Shown: positions 44,356-54,646, counted from the first letter of the stretch. The stretch is DNA of 64,000 nt from Bedellia somnulentella (GCA_963576735.1 OY755172.1:496001-560000); one strand, 5' to 3'. A program made the numbers and translations. The notes: generated by a model from the sequence alone, not told the origin.

Positions 44356-44726
44356 GTACGTTTTGGATATTTGTTTTTGTAGAGAATTTTACTTTTCACT
44401 GAGTTTTCGTTTTTTTTGGTCGCGTTTTTCCTTTTCTTTTTGTAGTCTTCGTTAACTTTGTGTTGTTGTTTCTTTATGTTTAGTTTTTACCATAGTATTC
44501 CCACGAGTATAAGACAATTAAACGGTCAACTCCCCCAGAGGTCCGAGTAGAGGAGCAAGGCTACTTACAACAGGGTTTCGCCCGGTTCCCTGAGGTGACG
44601 CTAGCGACATGACATTTTTAACCACCCTCATGCCATTCAGCCCTCGGCACGTTTCTCAACTTGGCTTGGGTGGGATCTTTAACAAGCTACTACCCCATTT
44701 ACACGTCAATATACATCGTATCGTAG
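44356..44726. other. Upstream of the helicase remnant; unidentified GC-richer patch
   Basis: 44530-44700 is GC-richer ('tttcgcccggttccctgagg') and may be the end of another retroelement; no frame is convincing. Confidence 0.3.
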
Positions 44727-45066
44727 TAGCGCCTGTAGCTCAGTTGGACTGATGTGATCGTATTTACAAGTTAAGCAACGCGAGCTGCGGTCCGTCCACG
44801 GATGGGTAACCGCCTAGTGGTATTTATCTCGGGTGCTACCGTGCTTCGCAAGGCACGTAAATCCGTTGGTGCCGGTTGTTATCGTAAGATAGCAGTCGTC
44901 AAGCTTTGTCAGAGACCCAAACGGGCGGCTTGATAACATCTAACGTTAAGGTGACCACTAGCCTTACAAACCTCCACCGACCCGGCTGGCCCCCGTGGTG
45001 AAGTATGGCTAATACCTTCCTCACGGAAGAGACCCGTGCCCAGCATTGGGACGTTATGGATTGGAA
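44727..45066 (+). mobile_element. 5S-rRNA-derived SINE (SINE3-like)
   Basis: 44765-44830 matches the 3' half of 5S rRNA in order: 'AAGTTAAGCAACGCGAGC' (box A region) and 'GGATGGGTAACCGCC' (box C), the internal Pol III promoter elements. The rest is a body with 'ggctggcccccgtggtgaag' and an end 'cccgtgcccagcattgggac'. Similar tails are abundant in moth and butterfly genomes (from memory). Preceded by a tRNA-like 'tgtagctcagttgga'. Confidence 0.75.
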
Positions 45067-45081
45067 ACGATACATCGTATG

Positions 45082-45640
45082 CTAATATTCATAGTGAAGT
45101 TCCAGTTCAAATCTTCCGGCTCCGTCATCAGATCAGTTCGATAGTACCATATTATTGTATTCAGACCTTCAAACCTAATCGAGGTCAAAGTTCATTTCGT
45201 GGTCAAAGTTCATTACAAGACCTTTCTAACAAGTCCAAATACGGCTATAATACGATCATCCATCATTAAGTTCCAGTTAATATCTTCCGGCTCCATCATC
45301 AGATGAGCTCGATAGTACCATATTATTGTATTCAGACCTTGAAACCTAATCGTGGCCAAGGTTCATTACAAGACCTTTCCAACAAGTCCGAACACGGCTA
45401 TGATACGCTATTTCATCATGGAATGCTAGTGCCTATCTTCCGGCTTCATCATCAGACCTTGAAACCTAATCATGGTCAACGTTCATTACAAGACCTTTTT
45501 AAAAAGTCCAAACACGGCTATGATACGATCATGCATCATGAAGTTCCAGTTCATATCTTCCGGCTCCATCATCAGATCAGCTCGACAGTACCATATTATT
45601 GTATTGTCATCGAAATCATATACAACTACCAATTTTCATA
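45082..45640 (+). repeat. Four tandem units of shrinking length
   Basis: The block 'atcttccggctccatcatc' recurs at 45112, 45282, 45435 and 45555, so successive units are about 170, 153 and 120 bp. Each carries 'caagaccttt' and 'acggctatgatacg'. It directly follows the 5S-like SINE. Confidence 0.85.
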
Positions 45641-45837
45641 ACGCTATGACCTTTAGAAGATGGTTAAATTAGTTTTCTTAGATTTGATTACATAGTTACA
45701 TACATACAGGTCGACCTAATAAAAGCGTGTTAAAAATAGTGCTTTAGTATTTGTAATCATTAATAAGTATTTCGATGTTACTAACTTTCCAACTTCATTT
45801 GGATCTTGTTTATCCGAAATAAACTTTTATTTATTTA

Positions 45838-46802
45838 CTAGTGGATCGTCCCAGCTTCGCACGGGTAGCGTTGTTTTTTTAAATATCTGAGGTTTCTTTC
45901 TTCAGTCACTGCTCAAGCATTGTGAAATTCAGCGCAATGTTTTCAATTTATTAAATTTATAGCACTCCCTAAACAGTGTAGTTTGGTGATTTTAAATGCG
46001 CTTTGATGAACGGTTCAGTATTTCCGTTTAATAGCAAATTTTTAAATAAAACGCTATGAAGTATTTATAACAATCTAAAAAATAAATCATTACGTGATTT
46101 AGGATGCAACTACTCGCGCCATCTAGTATGTTATATGTAAATTAGTAAAGATTTGGTTTTGATCACGGTGCGATGGCTTATTTTATGTATAATTTCGGTG
46201 TTTGTCTACTGATTTCTATGATTCTTTTTTTATTGAATAGGTAATAATGTTACCTTTTTTAAATTTGGGATGAGTGAAACCTTTACAAACGTAAGAGTAA
46301 ACAAATATAATCAGAATGATCCGAACTGCTAAAGTTATCAGGAATTACACGTGTTATTGTGAGTCAACCGTAAAGGATAGACATAAACTGCTAAGGATTT
46401 TTTTAGATAATTTTATGAAGAATATTTCCGTCACACATGATTTCTATGTAAGTTTAACCATAGAGGCTGCACACGCGACGGAAGCTTAAAAAATGGAGTA
46501 ACTTCTCCCGTTTTCCCAAAATTTCCCAAAATTCCCCTTTGCTACTATGGTGGAAAGTATACAAAAACCTGCGCAGGTGTATGAAGAATAATTGTACCAA
46601 GTTTCGTTAAAATCCGTCGAGTAGTTTTTGTTTCCATAAGGAACATACAAACCGACAGACAGACAGACAGACAGACAGACAAAAATTTTACTGATTGCAT
46701 TTTTGGCATCAGTATCGATCCCTAATCACCACCTGATGGTTATTTTGAAAATATATTTCATGTACAGAATTGACCTCTCTACAGATTTATTATAAGTATA
46801 GA
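45838..46802 (-). mobile_element. Non-autonomous Helitron (family A, copy 2)
   Basis: Reverse-orientation sister of 3482-4459. It starts TCTATACTTATAATAAATC at 46802, ends with the GCACG hairpin and CTAG at 45838, and is flanked by A and T. 965 bp. Differences from copy 1 are scattered substitutions and a shorter GTCT tract. Confidence 0.87.
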
Positions 46803-46811
46803 AGATTACCA

Positions 46812-47036
46812 CTAGCTGACCCGACAGACTTCGTACTGTAAATTTGCCTATGCCGAACTTTAGGCGTTTTTATAAAAAATGTTAAGGTTGGACAACCCTT
46901 AACACTTAGGGGTATGAAAAATAGATGTTAGCCGATTCTCAGACTTACTGAGTATGAACGCAAAATTTGGTTAAAATCGTTAAAGCCGTTTCAGAGGAGT
47001 ACGGAGACAAATATTGTGACATGAGAATTTTCTAAA
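46812..47036 (-). mobile_element. Helitron 3'-end fragment (family B-like)
   Basis: Minus strand ends 'ACGAAGTCTGTCGGGTCAG' + CTAG at 46812, matching the family B end at 6417. The 5' limit is unclear. Confidence 0.65.
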
Positions 47037-48102
47037 TTAGTGATTTATTTAACAAAACATGATTTGAAGTATTGGTACCACTGCCATCCCTTCAGGGAAT
47101 AGCGGCTTGAAATTTGAGTTCAGTTGGTTATTTCATTCGTTTTCATCACATCAAAACTGTAATAACCGCCAACATAGGTCCAGAAGTTCGTGTTTCACTT
47201 TACAACCGGATAAATTACACTTTCAGGATGCCCCTGGGGCTTGCACCGTTTTACAGCTCTGTATTTATGTTTGCAGTGACACACACATATATAAATGTTA
47301 TAGGATATTCCCAAAATATTACACTCGCGGCTCTTACAAAGAAGAAAACAGGCAGGAAAATAGTGAAAAAATTGCACCGTAATCAATTTTTAATTTAATT
47401 TCTTTGATAAAAGATAAAAGATATTTATTTGTTACCAAACACAATAACAACATATACAAACATTACAATTTAAAAAGAAAAGATGGCAACAAAAAGGAAA
47501 GTACCTCAGCTAGGTTCCCAACATTATCCGCAGGACACTGCTGGGGAGCTGGTTTTCTGGTACCGCCTGTTACTTACATACTAAGTCCGACATAAACAGT
47601 TAGTTTACCTAACCTTATACCACTCGTTGTAACTGTGCTACTGGGAGTTAAGAAGAAAATAACTCATCACTTAAAAGAACAAAAAGAAATTAGATTTCAG
47701 TGAGCAATCATTAATGAGCAGCCAGCCTTAAATCAATAGTAAATAAATAAACAAATCGTACCAATCTTAATAATATGCTATAATAGAGATAATAAAAATA
47801 AAATAAAATAAGTTAAGGGACCAATATATTTATTTAATAGATTTTATAAGAAAAGAAATAAGATATTTTTATAAGAGGGATTTGGTGGTGGTTAATTTAC
47901 GGGTAAAAATAAATACTTTCTTCTTTTGAAGCAATTACTCATTTCTTATGGTATGGTTAGAGGTTAAAAGGGACATAGTCCATTAAAAACTATTTCTTTA
48001 CAAATTCTCTTTGTTGTCCCCTTCAATACTGTTGGGAACAAAAGGGGATGGGGCTATTTAAATCAACACAACGTAAGACATTGAAATCTAAAATAAATTA
48101 AA
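47037..48102. other. Intergenic; possible LINE 3' remnants
   Basis: An S2-like trace at 47070-47105. Two overlapping plus-strand frames of about 90 codons (47107-47398) have no recognised domain. The 47400-47760 stretch looks like untranslated retroelement sequence but could not be classified. Confidence 0.35.
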
Positions 48103-49202
48103 CATACATACATATCCAGAATAAGACTTTTCCGTCATTTTGTTTAACCTTTAACTGTGGACGTCAATATATTGTAACACTACCATGGACGCGCGGTTTC
48201 ACGCGCCGCTATAAATTCAAGTAATATTTTAAAGATATCTACCATTTTATTTGCTTTTTTTATTTTTTGCTAAAGATTATCAAATTAAAAGACTATAAAT
48301 ATGTATTTAGCTTATATTAATTATTTTCTTAACAATTATCTCTATCACACTCAGGTCAATTTTCACTCTTAAATTACTGAGATAAAATTAAAGACTGCTA
48401 CTTAAAAATGAAATACCTTCTTGAGGAAAAACCAGAAAAATCTACTACTAAACATCAAACAAAAAATTCTGACAAAGGTCCAATTTCAGTAAAATCAGGC
48501 CGGTCGGCTCCTAAAACGCGCTTCAATGTTATATGCAATGTCTTTGCAAATATAGATTACACATTTTTGCTTATGCGGTACGTACGACTAAAAATCCTGC
48601 TAATTTCCTTAATAAATGCCCCTTTCTATTGCTTTGCGCTGATGCTGATTGTGTAGAATGTGAGCATTCAGTCCATACAAGTCCAGTATCCTAGAGAAAA
48701 TGACCATAGGCCACCTTGTTGTTTTACGGCTGCTACTATATTATATATAGAACATTTCTTGTCAGTATCGTGTACTCCTCCCTTAATGGCGATATAATAG
48801 AAACATTTCAAGTTTTTTGGTGCTGTCACCTATAAAAAATATAATCGAAGTCAATATTTTTTTGGCGAAATTTGAAAATAAAATTACTCACCCAAATTGC
48901 AGCTAGCGATCCAACATTTCCTCTTTACAGTCTCAAGAGCACGGAGTGGGGGGAAGCAGGGTAAATACAATTTTCAGAAACGAGAGCGGTCTGTGAGACC
49001 GCGCGTCCATAGTTAAAGGTTAAGAAAGAAGTTTCCTCAGCGACTTTTGGACGATGAGTGGGGAAAATATTGTAAACTATAGGTTGTTGGTAATTGGGTC
49101 TCCAATAATCACTTAGAAAGCTTCAATACCCTAAGTCACCTCTAACGAACATCTATGGGAAGAAATGGAAGATGCTATTCTAAACCGACATTAAATAGTT
49201 AA
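48103..49202 (-). mobile_element. S1 SINE split by a piggyBac-like element
   Basis: S1 tail at 48103-48143 ('catacatacatatcc') and S1 body from 49024 to 49202 ('cctcagcgacttttggacga' to 'taaaccgacatt'). The piggyBac-like element sits between them. Confidence 0.8.
48148..49019. mobile_element. piggyBac-like element, 872 bp, non-autonomous
   Basis: Flanked by TTAA (48144-48147, 49020-49023). Terminal inverted repeats CCTTTAACTGTGGACG / CCTTTAACTATGGACG (15/16). A subterminal motif ATGGACGCGCGGT also occurs at both sides in inverted order (48182-48196 and near the right end). It has no transposase; an 82-codon plus frame at 48408 might be a C-terminal leftover but shows no clear cysteine pattern. 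Confidence 0.83.
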
Positions 49203-49507
49203 AAAAATGAAACAAAGTGTATAATAGTTTGCTTATTTTAATAATTCTTTCACCGCCTCGTTTCGTTCATTGACACGATCATAATAAATATTTATAATTA
49301 TATAATAAAAATTATAGCTGCTTTGGTAACTTCATCCACTTATTTACTTAAATAATCTTTTTTACAAATGAAATTATTTAGTATTTACAAATTCAGTTAT
49401 TATATTTACAGTACTAACAAAATGACTTACAATTAGTTTTATCCATCCGTATACAACCTATTTGAAGAACAAGCTGGGCCCTGAGGTAAAGGGTATGTAA
49501 CTTGATG
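49203..49507. other. Intergenic; nothing recognised
   Basis: AT-rich, no features seen. Confidence 0.4.
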
Positions 49508-49778
49508 AGGAAATAAAGAATAAATAAAGGAAAGAAAAACCTCGACACAGGCGGGATGCGAACCCGCGACCTCGGGTATACGCCCCCGTCGCTCTTGCCA
49601 ATTGAGCTACCGTGTCAATGGATGCCAGCGCGAAATTCTTCTATCCTTTATTTCTTTTACACGTTTTAGTACCCGCCTGTGTCGAGGTTTTTCTTTCCTT
49701 TCTTTATTCTTTATTTATTAGCAATAATCCCCATATGAGGTTTTCATGAACAAAAAAGATTTAATTTATTGTTGAGGA
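49508..49778 (-). mobile_element. TFE element copy g
   Basis: In element direction (minus): inverted 3'-end block extended into the inverted tRNA 3' end (49673-49778), then 'actaaaacgtgtaaaag', the full tRNA-like domain (about 49546-49617) and a shortened 3' end. Flanks 'ttgatgaggaaa' / 'ttgttgaggaaa' look like a target duplication with one change. Its inverted block reaches further into the tRNA than in copies d and f. Confidence 0.82.
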
Positions 49779-49811
49779 AAATATAAATATGGGGCAAATG
49801 GATGAATACGA

Positions 49812-49882
49812 ATTTAAATGTTTTTGTTTATGAAAACTTCAGGTGGAGATTATTACTAATTTTACTTTCCTTTATTTAATAG
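49812..49882 (-). mobile_element. TFE fragment, diverged
   Basis: Inverted 3'-end block only ('tttaaatgtttttgtttatg' to 'ctttcctttatttaa'), with several substitutions. Confidence 0.6.
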
Positions 49883-50424
49883 AAAAAATTTACAGTTCAT
49901 ACCATATATCCCTCAAGAGGGAGTGGAGGAGTTCCACCTGGAGTTTTTATAAGTATAGAGTAATTTTCTAGGCTGTGCTATAATATGTATACAGAGCTTC
50001 AGATATTATAGTAACAGTTGTTATACACCACAATATATTCAAATCCGATCAATATTTTTCTCTTAATATAAACACAACAAAGGCATGAGATAGTTATCTG
50101 TTATTATAAACCAAATCACTTTTATAGCGCTGGGATATTAAATATAAACAGTCACAAAACTATCACATTATTTAAAAATAACTCAATGGAAACTCAAAGA
50201 ATTATATTCAAAGATATTCATTATATTAAGCATTCCAGCACAGAAGCAGTCATGAAATACATTATTCTTATGCCTTTATGATAAAATAGTGTAGGTTCAA
50301 AAGGTAGACTATTAAAATCAGCGTATCCTCACATTTATTGCTACATTTTAACAGTGATATAGAAACCCAGCCGCCATCATGTTAGTTTGAAGATGACAAC
50401 AGTCATCCATTAACCTGTAAAGAC
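49883..50424. other. Intergenic; nothing recognised
   Basis: A faint S2-like trace near 49890-49940; otherwise AT-rich unique sequence. Confidence 0.4.
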
Positions 50425-50664
50425 TATGGCCCTCCCTAGAAGGGGTAACCAGAGCTAAGGAATTATAAATTATATGAATTATAAATTCCTTAGCCACTTT
50501 TGGAAGTTGAGTGGGGAAAAGATAGTAAAAATAAAGGTTTTTGGTGATGGGTCTCCAACCGCATCGCCCAAAAATCCAATAAAAAGCCCCAATACCCTTA
50601 GTCGCCTCTTACGACACCCGTGGGTAGAAAGGGGTAGCGACATTCTAAGCCGGCACTACACGGC
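50425..50664 (-). mobile_element. S1 SINE (subfamily A)
   Basis: Near full length without the GTAT tail; contains a small local duplication 'gaattataaatt' at 50459-50485. Confidence 0.88.
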
Positions 50665-51284
50665 AAATTACTATTTAAATTATTCCTTTAAAGTCATTTA
50701 GATTGTAATATAAAAGGGGTTGGTGCGATTATAGCAATCGTTACCTACACAAACAAAAAGTGTGTGAGACACAGCTGCGTAAATACATTCGAAGAAAAAC
50801 GAAACAGCCGTATTGCAATATTCATAGCCATTATTCTATTTCCGTTACCACAAAACAGGGAGGTCAAAACTTGATACAAATTTTTTAAGCATGCACGAAA
50901 TAGAATCTAGTAGTATCAGTTGAAATAGAATAAAATAAACAACAATAACTATGTTCAATTTTAATATCAGCAGTGGTTTTTGTATTGGGCTTTAATTACT
51001 ATAACAATAAATAAAAACTGTATTAATTGATAGTCTTAATTTACTAAAAAGTACTATCATACAGAATAATGTCATATTTGGCACATTTACATTGGAACCT
51101 ATATTAAGATTTTTATCTATCTATATGTACAGAAAATTGTCATTTAATCTTGATTTATGTTTTTAAACTATTGAGTTAAAAATCTACGTTATCTGAGACA
51201 AACAAGAAAAATAGTATCTCCAACATTATTCAATATAATCTGGCTACAATTAAATTCGATTGTTTTTTTGGTCAACGCTATCAA
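50665..51284. other. 3' flank of the GPCR gene
   Basis: AT-rich, presumably its 3' UTR and downstream sequence on the minus strand. I could not fix a poly(A) site. Confidence 0.4.
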
Positions 51285-52595
51285 TTAGAAGTTCCCGTTT
51301 CGTGTTTGACCGTTCCATCGCGCGGCCGTCGGCGGCGGTTCCATGCGCTCCGATGGAGTGCGTTCAATGGACGCGGTGGTAAACGTTGTCAACTCCACCC
51401 CACTCGGGTAGTACACGCTGCGACCTCTAGCTCCTCTTCCTCTCGATATACTACCCATCCCCGTATCTGACCTTCTATACGTTCCGTTTCTTAGTAATTT
51501 ATTTGAATATCTCTCTCCTATAGACCCATAAGAATCATCCCTGGTATGCTCCGGGGAGTCTTTACCTCGAGACCACGCTTTGTTCACACAGAACATCATC
51601 AAAAATACCCGCTTAAATTTCTCCCCAAATATCACGTAAATTAAAAAGTTGACACTGCTATTCAGCATTACCAGCAAATTACTGGTCTTCACTAACACGT
51701 CCAGCTTTTCAAACTCTTCTCCTTGAAAGACTTCGAAAGAATTCGTGACGAGAGGTAAAAGATTGCACAGAAAGAACACAACCACGACTACCATCAACAT
51801 GGTAGCTAAACCTATTTCTCTCCGCTGCACTCTTGACAGCCGGGCTCGCTCAGCCTTGGCCCGCCGCACCTGTCGCACTATGCAAGTGTTCAACACAGCT
51901 AGAGCGGTAAACGGCACTATATACATCACTATCAAATACATCCAATGAATATAAATAGTCACATACAAAGGAGTTCGGAACTCGGTCGCTCTGATGCAGT
52001 AAATATAATCACCATCGACACCATCAACTCTTTCCATTTCTGCCTCGAAGAACTTCGGAGTGTTATAAGCGAGGGAGAATATTAATGTCCCGATCACATA
52101 CCATCTTGCTCTGCTAGACGTGCATAATGCTCTGGCTCTGAATGGATGACACACAGCGACCCATCTTTCTAAGGTCACAATCAAGGTCAGGTAAACAGAC
52201 ATCGTTTGAGCAACAAGTGCCAATGGGAACGCAATTTTTGTGAGTCGAGGACATATATGATAGTAATACTGTCGAAGATGTCCCGTGTAAGGATAGATGG
52301 CAGTAAGTCCGAAGAGTAGCACAGATGTGATTATAAGAACAGTGTCAGCTGCAGCTAGGCCGATGAGGAGATAGTTGACGGAGGACCTCATTTGCGGTCT
52401 GGAGAGGACGATGATGGCGAGAGCGTTGCCAGCGAGGCCGGCGGCACCGACTGCGTTCAGCAGGACCCCGTGAAGAACGAAGCGCAGCAGCTTCTCGTGG
52501 TCCTCCATGGCCCGGTCGGCCTCGCACTCGAGGATGTCGGAGCCGTTGAGGTAGTAGTCGGTGCTGTTGATGTCCATGGCAGTGAACTCGTCCAT
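51285..52595 (-). CDS. FMRFaR: FMRFamide-receptor-like G-protein-coupled receptor (436 aa, single coding exon)
   Basis: Plasma-membrane receptor of the rhodopsin class; relatives bind FMRFamide-type neuropeptides and signal through G proteins. Start: ATG at 52595 in strong context (gtgaccATGG). N-terminal glycosylation sequons NST (10-12) and NGS (17-19). TM1 about 38-64 with 'GNALAIIVL' (N57), TM2 'NYLLIGLAAADTVL' (D84), TM3 ending 'TLERW' in place of D-R-Y, the conserved Cys pair 'HICPR' and 'YIYCIR', TM6 'VVVVVFFLCNLLPLVTN', TM7 'NSSVNFLIYVIFGEKFKR' (N-P-x-x-Y replaced by N-F-L-I-Y). The last two features, with 'MRSSVNYLLIGLA', are those I associate with insect FMRFa receptors. The tail is long, basic and Ser/Thr-rich. 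An intronless coding region with a 5' UTR intron fits. Subtype assignment is from memory of the family. Confidence 0.88.
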   Translation of the reverse strand: MDEFTAMDINSTDYYLNGSDILECEADRAMEDHEKLLRFVLHGVLLNAVGAAGLAGNALAIIVLSRPQMRSSVNYLLIGLAAADTVLIITSVLLFGLTAIYPYTGHLRQYYYHICPRLTKIAFPLALVAQTMSVYLTLIVTLERWVAVCHPFRARALCTSSRARWYVIGTLIFSLAYNTPKFFEAEMERVDGVDGDYIYCIRATEFRTPLYVTIYIHWMYLIVMYIVPFTALAVLNTCIVRQVRRAKAERARLSRVQRREIGLATMLMVVVVVFFLCNLLPLVTNSFEVFQGEEFEKLDVLVKTSNLLVMLNSSVNFLIYVIFGEKFKRVFLMMFCVNKAWSRGKDSPEHTRDDSYGSIGERYSNKLLRNGTYRRSDTGMGSISRGRGARGRSVYYPSGVELTTFTTASIERTPSERMEPPPTAARWNGQTRNGNF

Positions 52596-52610
52596 GGTCA
52601 CTGCGCTGTC

Positions 52611-52619
52611 TCAAGTCAT
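52611..52619 (-). promoter_or_regulatory. Two-codon upstream ORF (ATG ACT TGA)
   Basis: Lies 15 nt before the receptor start, in the same exon. Such minimal uORFs can reduce initiation at the main start; here this is only an inference from position. Confidence 0.5.
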
Positions 52620-52631
52620 CTGGTTGTTGGT

Positions 52632-52645
52632 CTGGAACAAAAGAA
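52632..52645 (-). other. Splice acceptor before the receptor start
   Basis: Minus strand 'TTTCTTTTGTTCCAG' followed by ACCAACAACC: a pyrimidine tract and AG placing the exon start at 52631. The upstream untranslated exon(s) lie further right and were not located. Confidence 0.6.
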
Positions 52646-52890
52646 ACAAGTGTTTATCTGAGTGGTAAGCGTTGGTCTGCATTCTGTTACTTTGCATATT
52701 ATTGAAATAAATGTACTGATTTTTTTATTGTTTTATTTATTTATTTATTCGTTGACCACGAACAGCAAACACAACAAACATGGCACAGAACATACAATTG
52801 TTTTACAAAGCCAATGACAGGTTATCACAATTACCGGTTCAAAACAAAAGAGGAACGAAATTAAGGCGGTTGCCCGCGAAAATACAGCAA
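52646..52890. other. 5' intron of the receptor gene: ATTT microsatellite, possible LINE tail
   Basis: A run of (TTTA)n at 52730-52748 followed by 'ttcgttgaccacgaacagc'; no coding sequence. Confidence 0.4.
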
Positions 52891-52902
52891 GTACATTAGA
52901 AA

Positions 52903-53276
52903 GCAACCGTGATAGCCCAGTGGGTAGAACACTCGGTTATCGTGCAAAACGACTAGTGTTCAAATCCTGGGTCGGGCCTACACCAATTTGTCTTTTCTAA
53001 AGACATATGTGTGGTTAATTTATCATGGTTGTTAACGGTGAGGGAAAACATCGTGAGGAAACCCACATGGCTGAGTTGTACTTAGTCATGTGACAGTGTA
53101 TTCGTACAAAACGGCGATAGGCCTGCCCCCTATCACGTGAGTACACTGTCCATGCAAAACGTGGGTACTCTGAACACCAGGTGACAAAGTCACGTGATGT
53201 TCAGAAGTATTAGTACCTCTGCCAACCCCTTCGGGGATATTCGGCGTGAACGTTTATGTCATATATATATGTTTAT
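52903..53276 (+). mobile_element. S2 SINE, full length with target duplication
   Basis: Flanked by GTACATTAGAAA (52891-52902, 53277-53288). Intact A and B boxes, core and 3' end; the tail is 'tttatgtcatatatatatg'. Confidence 0.93.
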
Positions 53277-53288
53277 GTACATTAGAAA

Positions 53289-53794
53289 AAAGAAAAATAT
53301 AATATTATAAATAACGTTTAAAAAATACAAGGAAAGAAAGAGAAAAAAAAATAACAAAACCAAAAAAAAGACCGTGAATTTATTAATTTCTTTTAATGAG
53401 TTAAAAGTAAATTTGTCTAAGTGATAATGAATTTGCATTTAAATAATTCATAACCCTATTACGAAGTCTCATATACCAAAGACATTTTGCCTTAATCACT
53501 ATATTTTTTCCCCAACAACGCAAGAATTTTGAAAAAATAATTACATTGGGCATTTACCTAAAACCAAGTTATTCCAGATCTTATAATACTGAAAAATCAT
53601 CTTAAATCAAGCTATCACTATTAACTAAAAAAGAAAGTTTGTGCCATTGAGTTGCCATTGAAAACACAATGAAAAGTAAATTGTTTTGATTTGTTAGTAG
53701 CATTGAGAATGTATGCCTCGCTTCCCGTGTGAACCTGGGGCCAATCTTGATAGACTATAAATATTATATAGTTAAAACATAACAAAGTAGATAC
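53289..53794. other. Intergenic/intronic; nothing recognised
   Basis: Purine-rich run 'aaagaaagagaaaaaaaaat' near 53331; no gene or repeat. Confidence 0.4.
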
Positions 53795-53990
53795 TGTTAA
53801 TAATGGTCAAAAATTCCTAAGATAGGTAGTAAGGGCTTTAGAGATTGGACTCTTCCGCCATTTTCCAAAGTTGAGTGGGAAAAATGTTACAATAAAAGAT
53901 GTCTGGTGATGGATTTCCATTCACATCGCTAAAACGTCTTTAACAAAGACTTCGGGGGGAAAAGGGTAAGTGCTATTCTACCAAAAAATA
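53795..53990 (-). mobile_element. S1 SINE, old diverged copy
   Basis: Recognisable in order: 'cctaagataggtagtaaggg', 'ttgagtgggaaaaatg', 'ggtgatggatttccat', 'agtgctattct'. Confidence 0.6.
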
Positions 53991-54090
53991 ATTCACTTTG
54001 CTATCTTCTACCTACCCAACATCAAAAAGTATGTAAAGACTGAATAATTTTGAAGCTCTGGCTACCTATTTTATAATACGTAACATAACA

Positions 54091-54296
54091 TTTACTCACG
54101 GCTATAAATCTCTAGAAGGGGTAGCCAGAGCTAAGGAATTAGAAATTCCTCAGCCACTTTTGGAAATTGAGTGGGGAATAGATGGTAAAGTAAAGGTTGT
54201 TGGTGATGGCCATGTAGTGTCGGCTTAGAATAGCACTACCCTGTTTCTACCGATGGGTGTACGTAAGAGGCGACTAACGGTATTGGCGCTTTATAA
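54091..54296 (-). mobile_element. S1 SINE with 5' inversion
   Basis: 54091-54207 is the S1 3' part (minus, tail at left). It is joined at 54208 to the S1 5' ~90 bp in the opposite orientation ('tgtagtgtcggcttagaata', plus). About 25 bp between the two parts are missing. This is the arrangement made by twin priming during target-primed reverse transcription. Confidence 0.85.
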
Positions 54297-54600
54297 TATG
54301 TGTAGCTGTGAATATGGGTTAAATAGTGTTAATTAAGTACACGTTTTATACGTGTGAAAAGAAATTCAGCAAAAGCAAATAATTTCCCAAATCCATGGAC
54401 AAAGCAAACTAATTAGGTTTTGTTTCCGTGACGACCTTATTCTACTGTCAATATCAGAAGAAGCAGACTGACACCAAAATATTTCAACACTGGACGGCTG
54501 TCAAGAGCGAATCCGTAAATATTGTGATAATGTAGCAAACAATACAATGTTTTGTGAATGGTGTATCAAGAATAGTTTCTCAGCATTAGAATAGCGAGCC

Positions 54601-54609
54601 TTATAAATA
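54601..54609 (+). promoter_or_regulatory. TATA box of the serine protease gene
   Basis: TTATAAATA lies 38 nt before the start codon at 54647. Transcription would begin near 54630, giving a very short 5' UTR. Confidence 0.6.
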
Positions 54610-54646
54610 CAGATGGGATAGTAATGATCGACCAGATCGATCACGA

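Noticed and set aside
47107..47398. Two overlapping frames of about 90 codons
   Set aside because: No domain, no start context and no splice structure; they overlap each other in different frames.
51745..52661. Plus-strand and shifted frames across the GPCR
   Set aside because: Shadows of the seven-transmembrane reading frame on the minus strand.
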